A stretch of DNA of 49,887 nt from Photobacterium damselae (GCF_003026815.1 NZ_PYOG01000028.1:1-49887); one strand, 5' to 3'. Positions 32,099-40,959 are shown, counted from the first letter of the stretch. The notes: a model not told the origin generated them from the letters alone. A program made the numbers and translations.

Positions 32099-33658
32099 AT
32101 GAATCATACGGTATTACGAGATCCGACTATTACTCGTTTATGCCTAGATGATGGTCATACTTGTGTCACTGAGCAGGGCGAAATTCTCTGCGCCAACCCT
32201 CACAGTGCAAAACTGGATGATATTATCGAAGCGGTTCAGTCATTGTCTTTCATGGCTGGACAATCTCCAATCATCACCTCGGTATCTCAAGATTATATTG
32301 AAACGTTACTTGAAGTTCTGACTCATTCTACCCACTCACCACAAGATAAAGAGAAAGAGTCATTATTAGGATTGCACCTGGTTGCTCTTTGCCAAGCTGC
32401 GGTCGATAAGGGAGCCAGTGACATTCATATCGAAGTGTATCGAAAGACCACTCGTTATCTGATTCGTGTCGATGGTAGGCGTGAAATATTAGCTCGATTT
32501 GCCGATGGTCAAAGTGCACTGCACCAGGACAGAAGCAAAGGGATTGATTTATCGTCTTATGTCTTTTCTACCCTAGGAAATCAAGATGTTAATGAACGCG
32601 AACCCGCTAATGACAGTTTTGATGTCAACTTAACATGGAATGAAAAACCTAAGACCTTTGAATTTCGAGCAGCACTCATGCCCCTTGATAGAGGCATCAA
32701 ACTCACACTTCGTTGCCTAACCCCTCGTGATAAACCGTTAGAACTCTCTGACATGGATTTACCCTCCAGTTATACCGACCAGCTTATTAGAGCAGTCAAT
32801 CAACGAGGCGGGGCCATTGTGATCACAGGGCCAATGGGAAGTGGTAAATCTTCTTTAATTTATGCTCTGCTCGATACGGTAGACAGTACCGCTCGTTGTA
32901 TCCATTCATTAGAAGATCCTGTTGAATTTGAACAAGCAGGGATATGCAAAACGGCGGTAGAGCCCAATACAGAAACCAAATTAGGCTCAGGGATCTATAA
33001 AGACTACGCATATTATGCCAAGGAGCAATTGCGCCACGATATTGATGTTGCACCATTTGGTGAACTTCGAGATCACGCAGCAGCTAAAGAGTTTTGCCGA
33101 AAAGCAGAAACAGGCGGGCTCGCTATCACTACGTTGCATACAAACTCGGTGTTAGGTATTCCTCAAACCTTTATCGAACAAATGGGGATCTCTCCAGCGA
33201 TTGTTGCCGCCCCTGATTTGATGCGCTTATTTGTTCACCAAAAGCTGGTCAGAAAACTATGCCCACATTGCGCTTTAAGTTACCAGGAGGCCATAGAGTC
33301 ACCTCGAACAAAAGCCAAAGCACAATTGCTGTCTACACTCTTGCCTAATCATTATCAACATTGCCGTGTTAAATCACCGCAAGGATGTTCAGCCTGTGGT
33401 GGAAAAGGAGAAAAAGGGCGCTTAGTAGTTATGGAGTTGGTCGTTCTCGATGATAGTGATCGCCAATATATTTTTGCTCAAGATTACCTGGCATGGAAAC
33501 AATCGTTGAAATCAAGAGGATGGCCTGACATTCGAGATCATACGTTATCGCGTATCAAGCGAGGACAAGTTGATATTGAATCAGCGTCTGAGCAAATTAA
33601 TGATTTGATGCCAATCAAAGCAGATGAAGTGTACAAGAACATGATGGAGGAATTGTGA
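32099..33658 (+). CDS. pilQ: PilQ-type pilus assembly ATPase
   Basis: 519 residues. GspE-like: Asp box/N-domain strand ASDIHIEVYRKTTRYLIRVDG, Walker A TGPMGSGKSS near residue 243, IHSLEDPVEF, the His box LAITTLHTNS, and a C-terminal CPHC / CSACGGKGEKG metal site (about 390-440). It energises polymerisation of the type IVb pilin. A GspE-like subunit of a secretion system is excluded by the pil gene context. Overlaps pilR by 4 bp (GTGA). Confidence 0.9.
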   Translation: MNHTVLRDPTITRLCLDDGHTCVTEQGEILCANPHSAKLDDIIEAVQSLSFMAGQSPIITSVSQDYIETLLEVLTHSTHSPQDKEKESLLGLHLVALCQAAVDKGASDIHIEVYRKTTRYLIRVDGRREILARFADGQSALHQDRSKGIDLSSYVFSTLGNQDVNEREPANDSFDVNLTWNEKPKTFEFRAALMPLDRGIKLTLRCLTPRDKPLELSDMDLPSSYTDQLIRAVNQRGGAIVITGPMGSGKSSLIYALLDTVDSTARCIHSLEDPVEFEQAGICKTAVEPNTETKLGSGIYKDYAYYAKEQLRHDIDVAPFGELRDHAAAKEFCRKAETGGLAITTLHTNSVLGIPQTFIEQMGISPAIVAAPDLMRLFVHQKLVRKLCPHCALSYQEAIESPRTKAKAQLLSTLLPNHYQHCRVKSPQGCSACGGKGEKGRLVVMELVVLDDSDRQYIFAQDYLAWKQSLKSRGWPDIRDHTLSRIKRGQVDIESASEQINDLMPIKADEVYKNMMEEL

Positions 33659-34644
33659 AATCCTTCAATCAGTTATTGTTTTTTAAGAACGAACAAATCA
33701 CGCTGCTTGAGCAATGGAAAAACTGTGATGAGTACGGATTAACCACCAAACAATTTTGTGAAGCCTTAATTGAAAATGGCACTTCGGCCACAAAGGAAAT
33801 TGGACAAGCAGGACGAGATGCCCCCGCTCATGGCAAACACTTCACCGATGTGCTGATGGATTGGATGCCACCTATGATTGTCTGTGCTATTGCCACCGCT
33901 GAAAAAGCGGGTGATAGACAAGCAGGGTTGGATGCAGCAATCAACCAACTTCAAGGTGGACAAAACATCATCTTCAACATTGTTAAAGCATTGTGGTTCC
34001 CCTTTGTCTTAATGATAGTGACAGGCGCGTTAGGTCTATATGTCTCTGATGAAATATTGAAAAGTTTGACTGAAAAGGAGGGCATGGGGCAAACCATGAA
34101 CACCATTGTATCAACGTATGGGCTTCCCATTGCCATTATGCTGATAGCTTTACTGATAGCGACAGCATTAGCACTTCCCACACTCACGGGAGCCCTTAGA
34201 AAGAACCTCGATAATCTCCCCATTTTCTCTATCTATAAAACGGCTACCGCAGCCAGTGTGCTTAATACACTTGGCAACCTCTTAGCCTGTGGCCTTAAAC
34301 TCGATGATGCACTTCAAGCGATGGGAACAAACAGTGTCCCTTATGTTCGAGCACATATTGAGCTTATGCGGCAACAGCGGATAGGACAAATGAATCTCGG
34401 TGAAATCGTTGATACAGGACTTATTCTGCCATTTGAACTTGGCACATTAAAGATCCTTGGTGGGCACGCTGAATACGCAAAACTCTTACTGAAAAGTGCT
34501 CACAATCATCAAACCAACGTAGATAAGCGTTTAAGTCGAATGTCCAATTCACTGAATAAAATTGGCTTGCTTTTAGTTATCTCATTACTTGGCGGATTAA
34601 TTGGAACCGCTATTTCTCAACTTTTATCCACAGTTAATTTTTAA
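33655..34644 (+). CDS. pilR: PilR-type inner-membrane platform protein
   Basis: 329 residues, GTG start. GspF/T2SSF topology: two repeated cytoplasmic helical domains, with TM segments at about 118-138, 162-186 and 302-325. It forms the pilus assembly platform that the PilQ ATPase rotates. The C-terminal TM region ends close to the stop, as in other GspF proteins. The pilin gene follows 11 bp later. Confidence 0.85.
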   Translation: MKSFNQLLFFKNEQITLLEQWKNCDEYGLTTKQFCEALIENGTSATKEIGQAGRDAPAHGKHFTDVLMDWMPPMIVCAIATAEKAGDRQAGLDAAINQLQGGQNIIFNIVKALWFPFVLMIVTGALGLYVSDEILKSLTEKEGMGQTMNTIVSTYGLPIAIMLIALLIATALALPTLTGALRKNLDNLPIFSIYKTATAASVLNTLGNLLACGLKLDDALQAMGTNSVPYVRAHIELMRQQRIGQMNLGEIVDTGLILPFELGTLKILGGHAEYAKLLLKSAHNHQTNVDKRLSRMSNSLNKIGLLLVISLLGGLIGTAISQLLSTVNF

Positions 34645-34655
34645 AGGAAAATACC

Positions 34656-35219
34656 ATGCAATACCCAGTATCAACTCAAATCAATCAACAACAAACACAA
34701 GAAGAAAAAAACATGGAGCAGAACACATCAAACCAAGCCTTCTTTAAAAACAAACAACGAGGTGCCAGCCTTGAAAACTTCATCTTCTGGATGATCGCTG
34801 CCAGTTTAATCCTGGTTGTTATCGTGGGTCTTTACATGAAAGCAACCAGTGGCGCACGTAACATGACCGTGAAATCGGATGTAGGAGTGATCATTGCAGC
34901 CAGTCAGCAATGGGGCGGAAACAACAAGACAGGAATTAGTATGACCAAACTGTGTGAAGCAGGCAGTCATTACCTGACCAATGAAATTTGTGGTGCAGCG
35001 AAAAACGGTACGAACGCTAACCCGTATGGCGGAAATTACGCGATTAAAGTTGATCCAGCAAATCCATCTCGTGTTCAAATTGACATCACAGGTATTGATG
35101 CCAATTACGTAAATGTTGTTGCTAATGATCTTGCACCGCTTTCTTTCGATAACTGCCGATTAGCCGATGGCTGTGCAACGCTCAAGAAAACGGGTAACTC
35201 TGTCACTTTGACTCGATAA
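34656..35219 (+). CDS. pilS: PilS-like type IVb major pilin
   Basis: 187 residues with AAAGGAAA before the ATG; a second ATG at 34713 (MEQNTSNQ) would give a shorter leader. The long hydrophilic leader and the hydrophobic helix ASLENFIFWMIAASLILVVI are typical of type IVb pilins. After Gly the Glu is at position +4, not the usual +5; if cleavage were before the Gly, Glu would be +5. Two Cys pairs (CEAG, CGAA; CRLADGC) may form disulfides. It is the expected fibre subunit. Confidence 0.8.
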   Translation: MQYPVSTQINQQQTQEEKNMEQNTSNQAFFKNKQRGASLENFIFWMIAASLILVVIVGLYMKATSGARNMTVKSDVGVIIAASQQWGGNNKTGISMTKLCEAGSHYLTNEICGAAKNGTNANPYGGNYAIKVDPANPSRVQIDITGIDANYVNVVANDLAPLSFDNCRLADGCATLKKTGNSVTLTR

Positions 35220-35220
35220 T

Positions 35221-35712
35221 ATGAAAAAAAATCAGCAAGGGTTCACTTTGACAGAACTTGTGCTGACATTCGTTGTAGTGGGGGTTATCCTCGCTACAAC
35301 AGTGCCATTACTGCTTTCTAAGCTGTCAATGCAGCAACAACAAAATGAAATCGACCAAGCCATTTCATTAACGTTAGAACGATTGCAAGATCAAGTCAGT
35401 AAACGCATTGAAGAATGCTCAATTTCACACATTGTTACCGTCAATGAACTCGGTTTACCCACACAAACGTTGCATACCTTACCTCGTCTTCATGTCTCAA
35501 TCGGAACCAACGGCAAAATCATCAGTAATGTATCGCTTTCTTTTGAATTAGCGACAGAAGCTTTTGCACAACAAATCCAGCATGGAACAACGTTAACCCA
35601 AGTATGGCTCACTCGTCATGGTAAGCAACTCTCGATTACTCAACCTGTCTCGTATTTAGATTCTCAATTAAAACGGATGAACTATGACGCGACCACGGGA
35701 TGTTTTAAATGA
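35221..35712 (+). CDS. Minor type IV pilin-like protein
   Basis: 163 residues. Short leader KKNQQG followed by FTLTELVLTFVVVGVILATT, a canonical prepilin N-methylation motif with Glu at +5. It starts 1 bp after the major pilin stop, and its stop overlaps the next gene's ATG (ATGA). The position suggests a minor pilin that primes or modifies the fibre. Confidence 0.8.
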   Translation: MKKNQQGFTLTELVLTFVVVGVILATTVPLLLSKLSMQQQQNEIDQAISLTLERLQDQVSKRIEECSISHIVTVNELGLPTQTLHTLPRLHVSIGTNGKIISNVSLSFELATEAFAQQIQHGTTLTQVWLTRHGKQLSITQPVSYLDSQLKRMNYDATTGCFK

Positions 35713-36638
35713 AAAAACAAAAAGGGTTTGGATTAATAGAAACCATTATGGCACTCGCTATATTAGGTATCGTTTCAACCATGATTATCAAAGGAGTTAA
35801 TAAATACAATCAGATTCAACAAGCTAAAGCTTATGCCGCTCATATCGAGCGAGTGATTAATCAATTACAGAAATACCAATACAAAAAAGTGACCATCGAT
35901 CATATATCGCCATCATCAAAAAATGTATGGCCGACAAACCTAGATGGCCTCATGATTGCCAGTCAATTTTGGCCCCAATGCAGTTTAGTTGATGAACAAG
36001 CGCATCGTTGTGTACGTCCTGACTCTGTACCTTGGACAACAAGAAAATTAGGTTACAGCGTCACGTCAACAAACCCAACGAAAGCTGAGTTAATCCTTCC
36101 ATCCCCTCCGACCGAATGGGCTTCACCACTTAAACGACTTCCGTTTGCCGTAACCCAAGGTAACGGAGATATAAAAATTAGTGTTGAAGATCCTTTGTTG
36201 TCGCAAGTATTTGATGGCTTGCAGCAAGATTGGTTGAAGAAAGATGGTTCAACCGAACTAACTAAAACCTGGGATGTTGGCAATCAATCAATTTTGAATG
36301 CAAAAAAATTCAGTGTTCGTACACAAACAGGAACCCAACTCAGAATTGATGCTGGAACCGTCAAAGAGTTTTTAGCACGTCATAATGACCGTGTTTATAA
36401 AAGCTCTTGGTCTTGTCCAGAAGGCTTGAGACAAACTATTCATGTTAGTGCTCATGCACCAATGGCCCCCAATTCGAGTACAGAATATGTTGGTATATCA
36501 AACTTCAAACCTTACGCGATTGATAGGGGATCTTTCTATGAATTGAATTTTGACTATAACGCCAAAATTAAATCCACAGGAAAATGGGCTCGTATGCACT
36601 CTGGCTTTTTAAATGTCCGTTTAAATTGTGACCAATAA
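35709..36638 (+). CDS. pilV: Large pilin-like protein (PilV-type minor pilin/adhesin)
   Basis: 309 residues. Leader KKQKG, then FGLIETIMALAILGIVSTMI with Glu +5, and a long C-terminal domain containing several Cys (about 97-107, 237 and 306). Size and place after the other pilins match the R64 PilV tip adhesin. No shufflon repeats or recombinase are present, so the tip is probably invariant. Overlaps the preceding gene by 4 bp. Confidence 0.7.
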   Translation: MKKQKGFGLIETIMALAILGIVSTMIIKGVNKYNQIQQAKAYAAHIERVINQLQKYQYKKVTIDHISPSSKNVWPTNLDGLMIASQFWPQCSLVDEQAHRCVRPDSVPWTTRKLGYSVTSTNPTKAELILPSPPTEWASPLKRLPFAVTQGNGDIKISVEDPLLSQVFDGLQQDWLKKDGSTELTKTWDVGNQSILNAKKFSVRTQTGTQLRIDAGTVKEFLARHNDRVYKSSWSCPEGLRQTIHVSAHAPMAPNSSTEYVGISNFKPYAIDRGSFYELNFDYNAKIKSTGKWARMHSGFLNVRLNCDQ

Positions 36639-36653
36639 CAAAAGGATATATTT

Positions 36654-37121
36654 ATGTATAAATTACTCTCTTTTATATTTGTGTTTTCGGTATCAACAAC
36701 TGTATACGCAAAAGTAACGGATGCTGATGTCGATAGAGATATGCACAATCTTGCTGCACAAAATCATTTTGTAACCCAAGGCGATATTGATAACCAATGG
36801 AATTGGTATAATAAGCCACCTAATGAAGTATCAACAAACAAATGGAAACCATTATTTCGCGGATGCAGCAATAATTTTACGTTACGTAATGGTGTATCCC
36901 ATTACCAAGAGGTATTAGTCACTGGTGTTGGCTCATTAAAGGCGCAAACAGGATCTATCATTATTCCGGTTAATGGGCGCCCGACAGGAAAGTATGTGAT
37001 TCCATTTGATAGTAACGGAAGAACCAATGATTACATCTATTTTGTTTTTGCATCTGATCACTCGGTCAAAGTTGTCGCAGAAGAATATGGAAAATGTATT
37101 ACGGGGTTATATGTAAGATAA
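36654..37121 (+). CDS. Small secreted protein
   Basis: 155 residues. Signal peptide about 1-20 (ending VYA|K). The mature protein is small, beta-rich, with two Cys far apart (C about 73 and 149) that may form a disulfide. Not recognised. It lies 15 bp after the last pilin gene and ends the pilus transcript before a cluster of TGTAAGAT motifs; a pilus-tip or surface role is a guess from context. Confidence 0.6.
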   Translation: MYKLLSFIFVFSVSTTVYAKVTDADVDRDMHNLAAQNHFVTQGDIDNQWNWYNKPPNEVSTNKWKPLFRGCSNNFTLRNGVSHYQEVLVTGVGSLKAQTGSIIIPVNGRPTGKYVIPFDSNGRTNDYIYFVFASDHSVKVVAEEYGKCITGLYVR

Positions 37122-37211
37122 TTACTGTAAGATATTCATTTAAAATTAACTCTCATGTTGTAAGATCCAAAATTAATTATTTTTCTATTTAATAACAGTA
37201 TCTTACAACAT
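37112..37211. promoter_or_regulatory. TGTAAGAT cluster with 12-bp inverted repeat before the protease gene
   Basis: TGTAAGAT occurs at 37112, 37126 and 37159 and inverted at 37200. The last two lie in the inverted repeat ATGTTGTAAGAT / ATCTTACAACAT (37155-37211). The same word occurs in the 14958-14987 divergent region. Could be an operator for the protease gene; the inverted repeat may also be a weak terminator. Confidence 0.6.
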
Positions 37212-37296
37212 TAATCCAATCTTAGATCCTTCGACAATAACAGTCTAATTTGATATACTTTTTTCAAGATAAAACAATAACCTAAAGGGATTTCCC

Positions 37297-38319
37297 ATGA
37301 AACAAATCAGTTTGCTAGCATTAGGCATTACTAGCCTTTTTTCCGTACCAAGCTACGCCGTAGAAGACGGTGTCTCTCTTTCATGGGATAAATACCCGTA
37401 TATAGTTGAGTCTCAATGCACTGGAACCGTCATTGCTGGTAAATATATATTACTTGCAGGTCATTGCGGTGCATCTATTGATAATCCATTCCCTAGGGTC
37501 GTAAACTTTGCTGATGGCTCAACAATGATGCCAATACATAGAAATGCAGAACCATATTATCAAGAAAAAAAATCTGCTGATATTGCGCTCTGGACGTTAC
37601 CAAAAACCGCGCCAATGAATACAATAGCGTTTATTGATAACTTAAATGACCCTAATACAATTCCTACCGTAGGAGATAAGGTAAGTTTTATTGGTTTTGG
37701 CCAAAATGATAATATCCCCCGCTTAGGAAAAGGTATTAACTCCATAATAGAAGAATATCCATCTGTTTTGATATATGGTAATTCACAATCATATTCCGTC
37801 CCTGGTGATAGCGGTGCTCCTGTTTTTAATGAACAAAATAAAATTATTGCCATCAATTACGCTGGAGCGGGAAGCATTGACCGCAACCAAAATGGTGTAA
37901 ATCTTCGCTTTGTTAAAGACTGGCTATTACAAAATATCAACGCATGGCATAGCCCAACAGAACTTAAATTTACAGGTTCTAATACTATCGAGATTCAGTC
38001 ACTACATGTTAAGAATACGAATCTTGCACTTCGCCAGAATAATGGTGCATTATCAAGTGGTGATGTGACGGTTACTGGTGGCTCATGTATCACTGATGGT
38101 GACGTAACACCTTTTGGTACTTGTACTCTTGAGCTATCTTCGACAGGCGGTGAAGGTCACATCATGCTAGATGATGGTAATACTATTACGATCAACCGAG
38201 CACCTAAACCTGAGCCAAAACCAGATCCACAACCAAGCAACGGTGGCGGTTCTGGTGGTTCAATGGGATATCTAAGCTTACTTGGCTTACTTGTATTGGC
38301 TTTTAAACGTAAAAAATAA
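37297..38319 (+). CDS. Trypsin-like serine protease with GlyGly-CTERM anchor
   Basis: 340 residues. Signal peptide about 1-21. Chymotrypsin-family triad: His56 in LLAGHC, Asp95 in ADIALWT, Ser172 in PGDSGAPV. After the protease domain comes a beta-rich domain, a Pro-rich linker (PEPKPDPQP), Gly/Ser linker, a TM helix (GYLSLLGLLVLAF) and KRKK. This is the GlyGly-CTERM sorting signal of proteins that pass the type II secretion system and are processed by rhombosortase, which is not encoded here. It has its own regulatory region. Confidence 0.9.
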   Translation: MKQISLLALGITSLFSVPSYAVEDGVSLSWDKYPYIVESQCTGTVIAGKYILLAGHCGASIDNPFPRVVNFADGSTMMPIHRNAEPYYQEKKSADIALWTLPKTAPMNTIAFIDNLNDPNTIPTVGDKVSFIGFGQNDNIPRLGKGINSIIEEYPSVLIYGNSQSYSVPGDSGAPVFNEQNKIIAINYAGAGSIDRNQNGVNLRFVKDWLLQNINAWHSPTELKFTGSNTIEIQSLHVKNTNLALRQNNGALSSGDVTVTGGSCITDGDVTPFGTCTLELSSTGGEGHIMLDDGNTITINRAPKPEPKPDPQPSNGGGSGGSMGYLSLLGLLVLAFKRKK

Positions 38320-38435
38320 TACATATTGCATTTATGAATAATGAAGATTCCAGCACCAAAAAGCAAACGTCACAAGAAATGATCATATATTCATAAAAAT
38401 GATCGTAATTAGCTGAAATAAAGGGGGAATTTGTA
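38320..38435. other. Short intergenic region after the protease gene
   Basis: No gene or clear terminator. An AT-rich segment includes AAGGGGGAA, a strong ribosome site for the 55-residue gene at 38436. Confidence 0.4.
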
Positions 38436-38603
38436 ATGCCTAACAGTACAACACCAATTATTAAATTAAATAATCTGTTTAATTTAGGCCATTCTGAACC
38501 CACAGGGAAACTTAAACAGAAAAAATTACAAGGTGGTATTCGTATTTCACCTAAGTTCTTTAATGTCATGAACAATATAGTAAAGGACAATGAAATTCGT
38601 TAA
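38436..38603 (+). CDS. 55-residue basic protein overlapping traF
   Basis: ATG at 38436 with AAGGGGG 7 bp upstream. The translation is basic and polar (KLNNLFNLGHSEPTG, then KLKQKKLQGGIRISPKFF) and runs 14 bp into the next gene in another frame. Not recognised. The good ribosome site and the overlap suggest that it is real and coupled to traF; it may be a transfer accessory or RNA/DNA-binding protein. Confidence 0.55.
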   Translation: MPNSTTPIIKLNNLFNLGHSEPTGKLKQKKLQGGIRISPKFFNVMNNIVKDNEIR

Positions 38604-39114
38604 ATCAATCTCAATAATAGGGCTTATTTTTATAAGCCTTATTTTTATCCTCTACCTTTCAGGATACCGTTATAATCACAGCACATCATATCCTAAAGGC
38701 ATTTATCAACTAACTAAACAACAAATCAGTTATGAAAAAGGACAACTAGTCTTATTCTGCCCCCCCAACAATGCTACGCTACAATTAGCTCTCAATCGAA
38801 AATATTTAGAGTATGGCATATGCAATGGCGGATTTGAGCCAGTTATCAAGAAAGTCTTTGGAACGCCAGATGATATAATCTCATTCACTGATGGCGTTAT
38901 TAATGTTAACTACCATCCGATTAAAAATACTACCGTATTAGATCATGATTCTATGGGGCGATATCTGCCGCATCTAGCTGATTTTGTAGTTCCAAGCAAT
39001 TCATATTTTCTATTGTCCGATCATAAACCTAAAGTGAGTTTTGATAGTCGGTATTACGGCTCAGTTCCGATTGATAATATAAAAGGTCTTGTTATTCCTA
39101 TATACATATTTTGA
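38590..39114 (+). CDS. traF: TraF-type signal peptidase (S26)
   Basis: 174 residues. One N-terminal TM helix (about 6-24). Ser33 in STSYPKGIY and Lys87/88 in EPVIKKVFGTPDD form the likely catalytic dyad, and SFDSRYYGSVP is the family's last motif. TraF peptidases cyclise or trim conjugative pilins in Trb systems, so the TrbC-like pilin here is the probable substrate. It follows the small gene at 38436 with overlapping frames. Confidence 0.85.
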   Translation: MKFVKSISIIGLIFISLIFILYLSGYRYNHSTSYPKGIYQLTKQQISYEKGQLVLFCPPNNATLQLALNRKYLEYGICNGGFEPVIKKVFGTPDDIISFTDGVINVNYHPIKNTTVLDHDSMGRYLPHLADFVVPSNSYFLLSDHKPKVSFDSRYYGSVPIDNIKGLVIPIYIF

Positions 39115-39121
39115 GGTATTT

Positions 39122-39646
39122 ATGGTAGATATCACTCCATATATGCAGTGTATTAATCAAGTTCACCCAACAATGATTCAACGTATTATCAACGTCGAGT
39201 CAGGAAATAATCCCATTGCTATAAATGTCAACAAAAAGGCAGGGATAAAACCTCGATACAAACAACCACGCAATAAAAGTGAAGCGGTAAAATTGGCTCG
39301 ATATTATATTAGTAATGGCTATACCGTCGATCTTGGTTATATGCAAATTAACAGTAATAACTTACAGTATTATGATGTTTCTATTAATGATATGTTTGAT
39401 CCTTGCAAGAATATTAAAGTTGGATCAACTATCCTACTCGAAGCCTATCAAAGAGCAAAAGTTAAGTATCAGCACCCACAAATCGCCCTACGTCATGCGT
39501 TATCAATCTACAACACTGGGAATATGTATCGTGGATTTAAGAATGGGTATGTGAAAAAATATACTAAAAACATTCGATACCAGAATAAGCAAGTAAAACA
39601 ATCTAACCCTATTAATATACCAGTCAATGACTTGTACAAATATTAG
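39122..39646 (+). CDS. virB1: VirB1-like lytic transglycosylase
   Basis: 174 residues from the ATG at 39122 (GAGG 6 bp upstream). An SLT fold is visible: catalytic Glu26 in NVESGNNP, then LGYMQINSNN and ALSIYNTGN. No export signal is obvious, as in some VirB1 proteins exported by other means; a longer start at 39089 overlaps traF and is less likely. It opens the peptidoglycan for the channel or pilus. It is the last gene of this transfer block. Confidence 0.85.
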   Translation: MVDITPYMQCINQVHPTMIQRIINVESGNNPIAINVNKKAGIKPRYKQPRNKSEAVKLARYYISNGYTVDLGYMQINSNNLQYYDVSINDMFDPCKNIKVGSTILLEAYQRAKVKYQHPQIALRHALSIYNTGNMYRGFKNGYVKKYTKNIRYQNKQVKQSNPINIPVNDLYKY

Positions 39647-39660
39647 ATTAAATATTAATC

Positions 39661-39854
39661 ATGCGCTTGCGCATATAAGGGAGCTTGCGACCGATACACA
39701 AGCCACCCACAAAATAAATTGATATGATCTTTACCAAACTGGCGCGTAGAAGAAATAACCAAGAAGAAAACGAAAACCTCCATCCCTGCTAAGCCAGCTC
39801 TTAAACCAAGTAAAAAATAAGGGAAAGTCCTATCTGTCGAATGACAAAAGAAAG
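39661..39854 (+). repeat. Three-copy dispersed element, copy R2
   Basis: Starts with hairpin ATGCGCTTGCGCAT, then AAGGGAGCTTGCGACCGA and CACAAGCCACC, ACTGGCGCGTAG, TCCCTGCTAAG, CTCTTAA, and ends CTGTCGAATGACAAAAGAAA. About 75% identical to R3 at 42959-43151 by eye. Fills most of the gap between the transglycosylase and hns. A leftward 87-residue frame over it is considered a by-product. Confidence 0.85.
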
Positions 39855-39941
39855 AAATAAAGTATATGAACCCACTTATTAATTGCATTAACTCTGCAAT
39901 TAATATTAATATCTTCATCCTAATAACTATTGGTATATCTC

Positions 39942-40322
39942 ATGTCAGATTTGATGAAAGTTTTATTAAACTTACGCTCGTTACGTGCTATTTCTCGTGA
40001 AATGACTCTTGAACAACTACAAGAAGGTTTAGATAAATTAACTCAAGTAGTTAATGAACGAGTACAAGAAGAAGAACAACTCCGAGCTGAAAATCGTGAA
40101 AAAGAAGAAAAATTAGAAACGTACCGTCAATTACTCCTTGCTGACGGTATTGATCCAGAAGAACTTATCCAAGCCATTAATGCAACGCCAAAGAAACAAA
40201 CTCGAAAACAACGCCCTGCAAAATATCGCTATACTGAACATGGTGAAGAAAAAACGTGGACAGGCCAAGGCCGCACCCCTAAATTCTTAGTAGATAAAAA
40301 TCTTGAAGATTATCTAATATAA
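39942..40322 (+). CDS. hns: Plasmid-encoded H-NS family protein
   Basis: 126 residues from the ATG at 39942. N-terminal oligomerisation helices (LRSLRAISREMTLEQL), coiled-coil middle, then the C-terminal DNA-binding core: RPAKYRYTEHGEEK and the signature TWTGQGRTP. It binds AT-rich DNA and silences horizontally acquired genes. Plasmid copies reduce the fitness cost of plasmid entry by supplementing host H-NS, and may silence transfer genes. A terminator follows at 40331. Confidence 0.95.
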   Translation: MSDLMKVLLNLRSLRAISREMTLEQLQEGLDKLTQVVNERVQEEEQLRAENREKEEKLETYRQLLLADGIDPEELIQAINATPKKQTRKQRPAKYRYTEHGEEKTWTGQGRTPKFLVDKNLEDYLI

Positions 40323-40330
40323 GTCTTAGA

Positions 40331-40361
40331 GGTAGCCTTATAGATAATAAGGCTACCTTTT
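40331..40361. terminator. Terminator after hns, also convergent
   Basis: Eleven-bp stem GGTAGCCTTAT / ATAAGGCTACC with loop AGATA and TTTTA tail. The minus-strand gene at 40363-40950 ends immediately behind it. Confidence 0.85.
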
Positions 40362-40362
40362 A

Positions 40363-40950
40363 CTAATTAAGCAGTTGTATCTTGGATATAGCAAATAAAC
40401 GCTCTTTGTGTGCTTCTGATTTCCCCCAACCAATTGATTCAAAGTTTTCAAAAAAATCGTCAACACTTAAAATTTCTCTAAACTGTTCATTCTCAATGTA
40501 ATAAACATGATTATCATCAGAAAAAGCATTTGAAATTCTACGCTCCCAAAATCGTTTACCATCTGCTGTTTGTTCATCGTCAGATACAACGATAATATAG
40601 CGTTCTAAGAAGTGATTAAAAACCTTACGAGGTAAACCGATCAATAGATCTTCGTTACTAGGTGAAGCCCAAACCATGACTTGAGTACAAAAACGATTAT
40701 TAATAATCTCTCCAGTAAGAATAATGTCTACAGCATAAACGATCCTAGGTTCTGCTCGATCACGTATATCAATAAGTCTGATACTTTTTTCTGATTTAGC
40801 ACTAACTAACCTAAATCCTTGAGGTACATTAAAACCTTCGATAGCATAATCTTTTGGATACTTAGCTAAAAAACTTTTAGCTGCTTGCTTATTCGTACTT
40901 GGCTTTTTAAGTAAATCGCTAAAATCTACATCATCAATTAAAAAAGGCAT
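40363..40950 (-). CDS. Hypothetical protein
   Basis: 195 residues, not recognised. Soluble, mixed alpha/beta, no signal peptide. It has an acidic middle and aromatic-rich segments (RFWERRISNAFSDDNHVYYIE). It is the promoter-distal gene of a leftward series of small genes (42295 down to 40363), 9 bp after a BrxR-like winged-helix gene, so both may be co-regulated. Confidence 0.6.
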   Translation of the reverse strand: MPFLIDDVDFSDLLKKPSTNKQAAKSFLAKYPKDYAIEGFNVPQGFRLVSAKSEKSIRLIDIRDRAEPRIVYAVDIILTGEIINNRFCTQVMVWASPSNEDLLIGLPRKVFNHFLERYIIVVSDDEQTADGKRFWERRISNAFSDDNHVYYIENEQFREILSVDDFFENFESIGWGKSEAHKERLFAISKIQLLN

Positions 40951-40959
40951 AAGTAACCT

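Noticed and set aside
35709..36638. R64-like shufflon at the pilV end
   Set aside because: No inverted sfx repeats, alternative C-terminal segments or rci recombinase are present.
39655..39918. Leftward 87-residue hydrophobic frame across element R2
   Set aside because: It lies almost completely on a repeated noncoding element whose other copies do not preserve the frame, and lacks a ribosome site.
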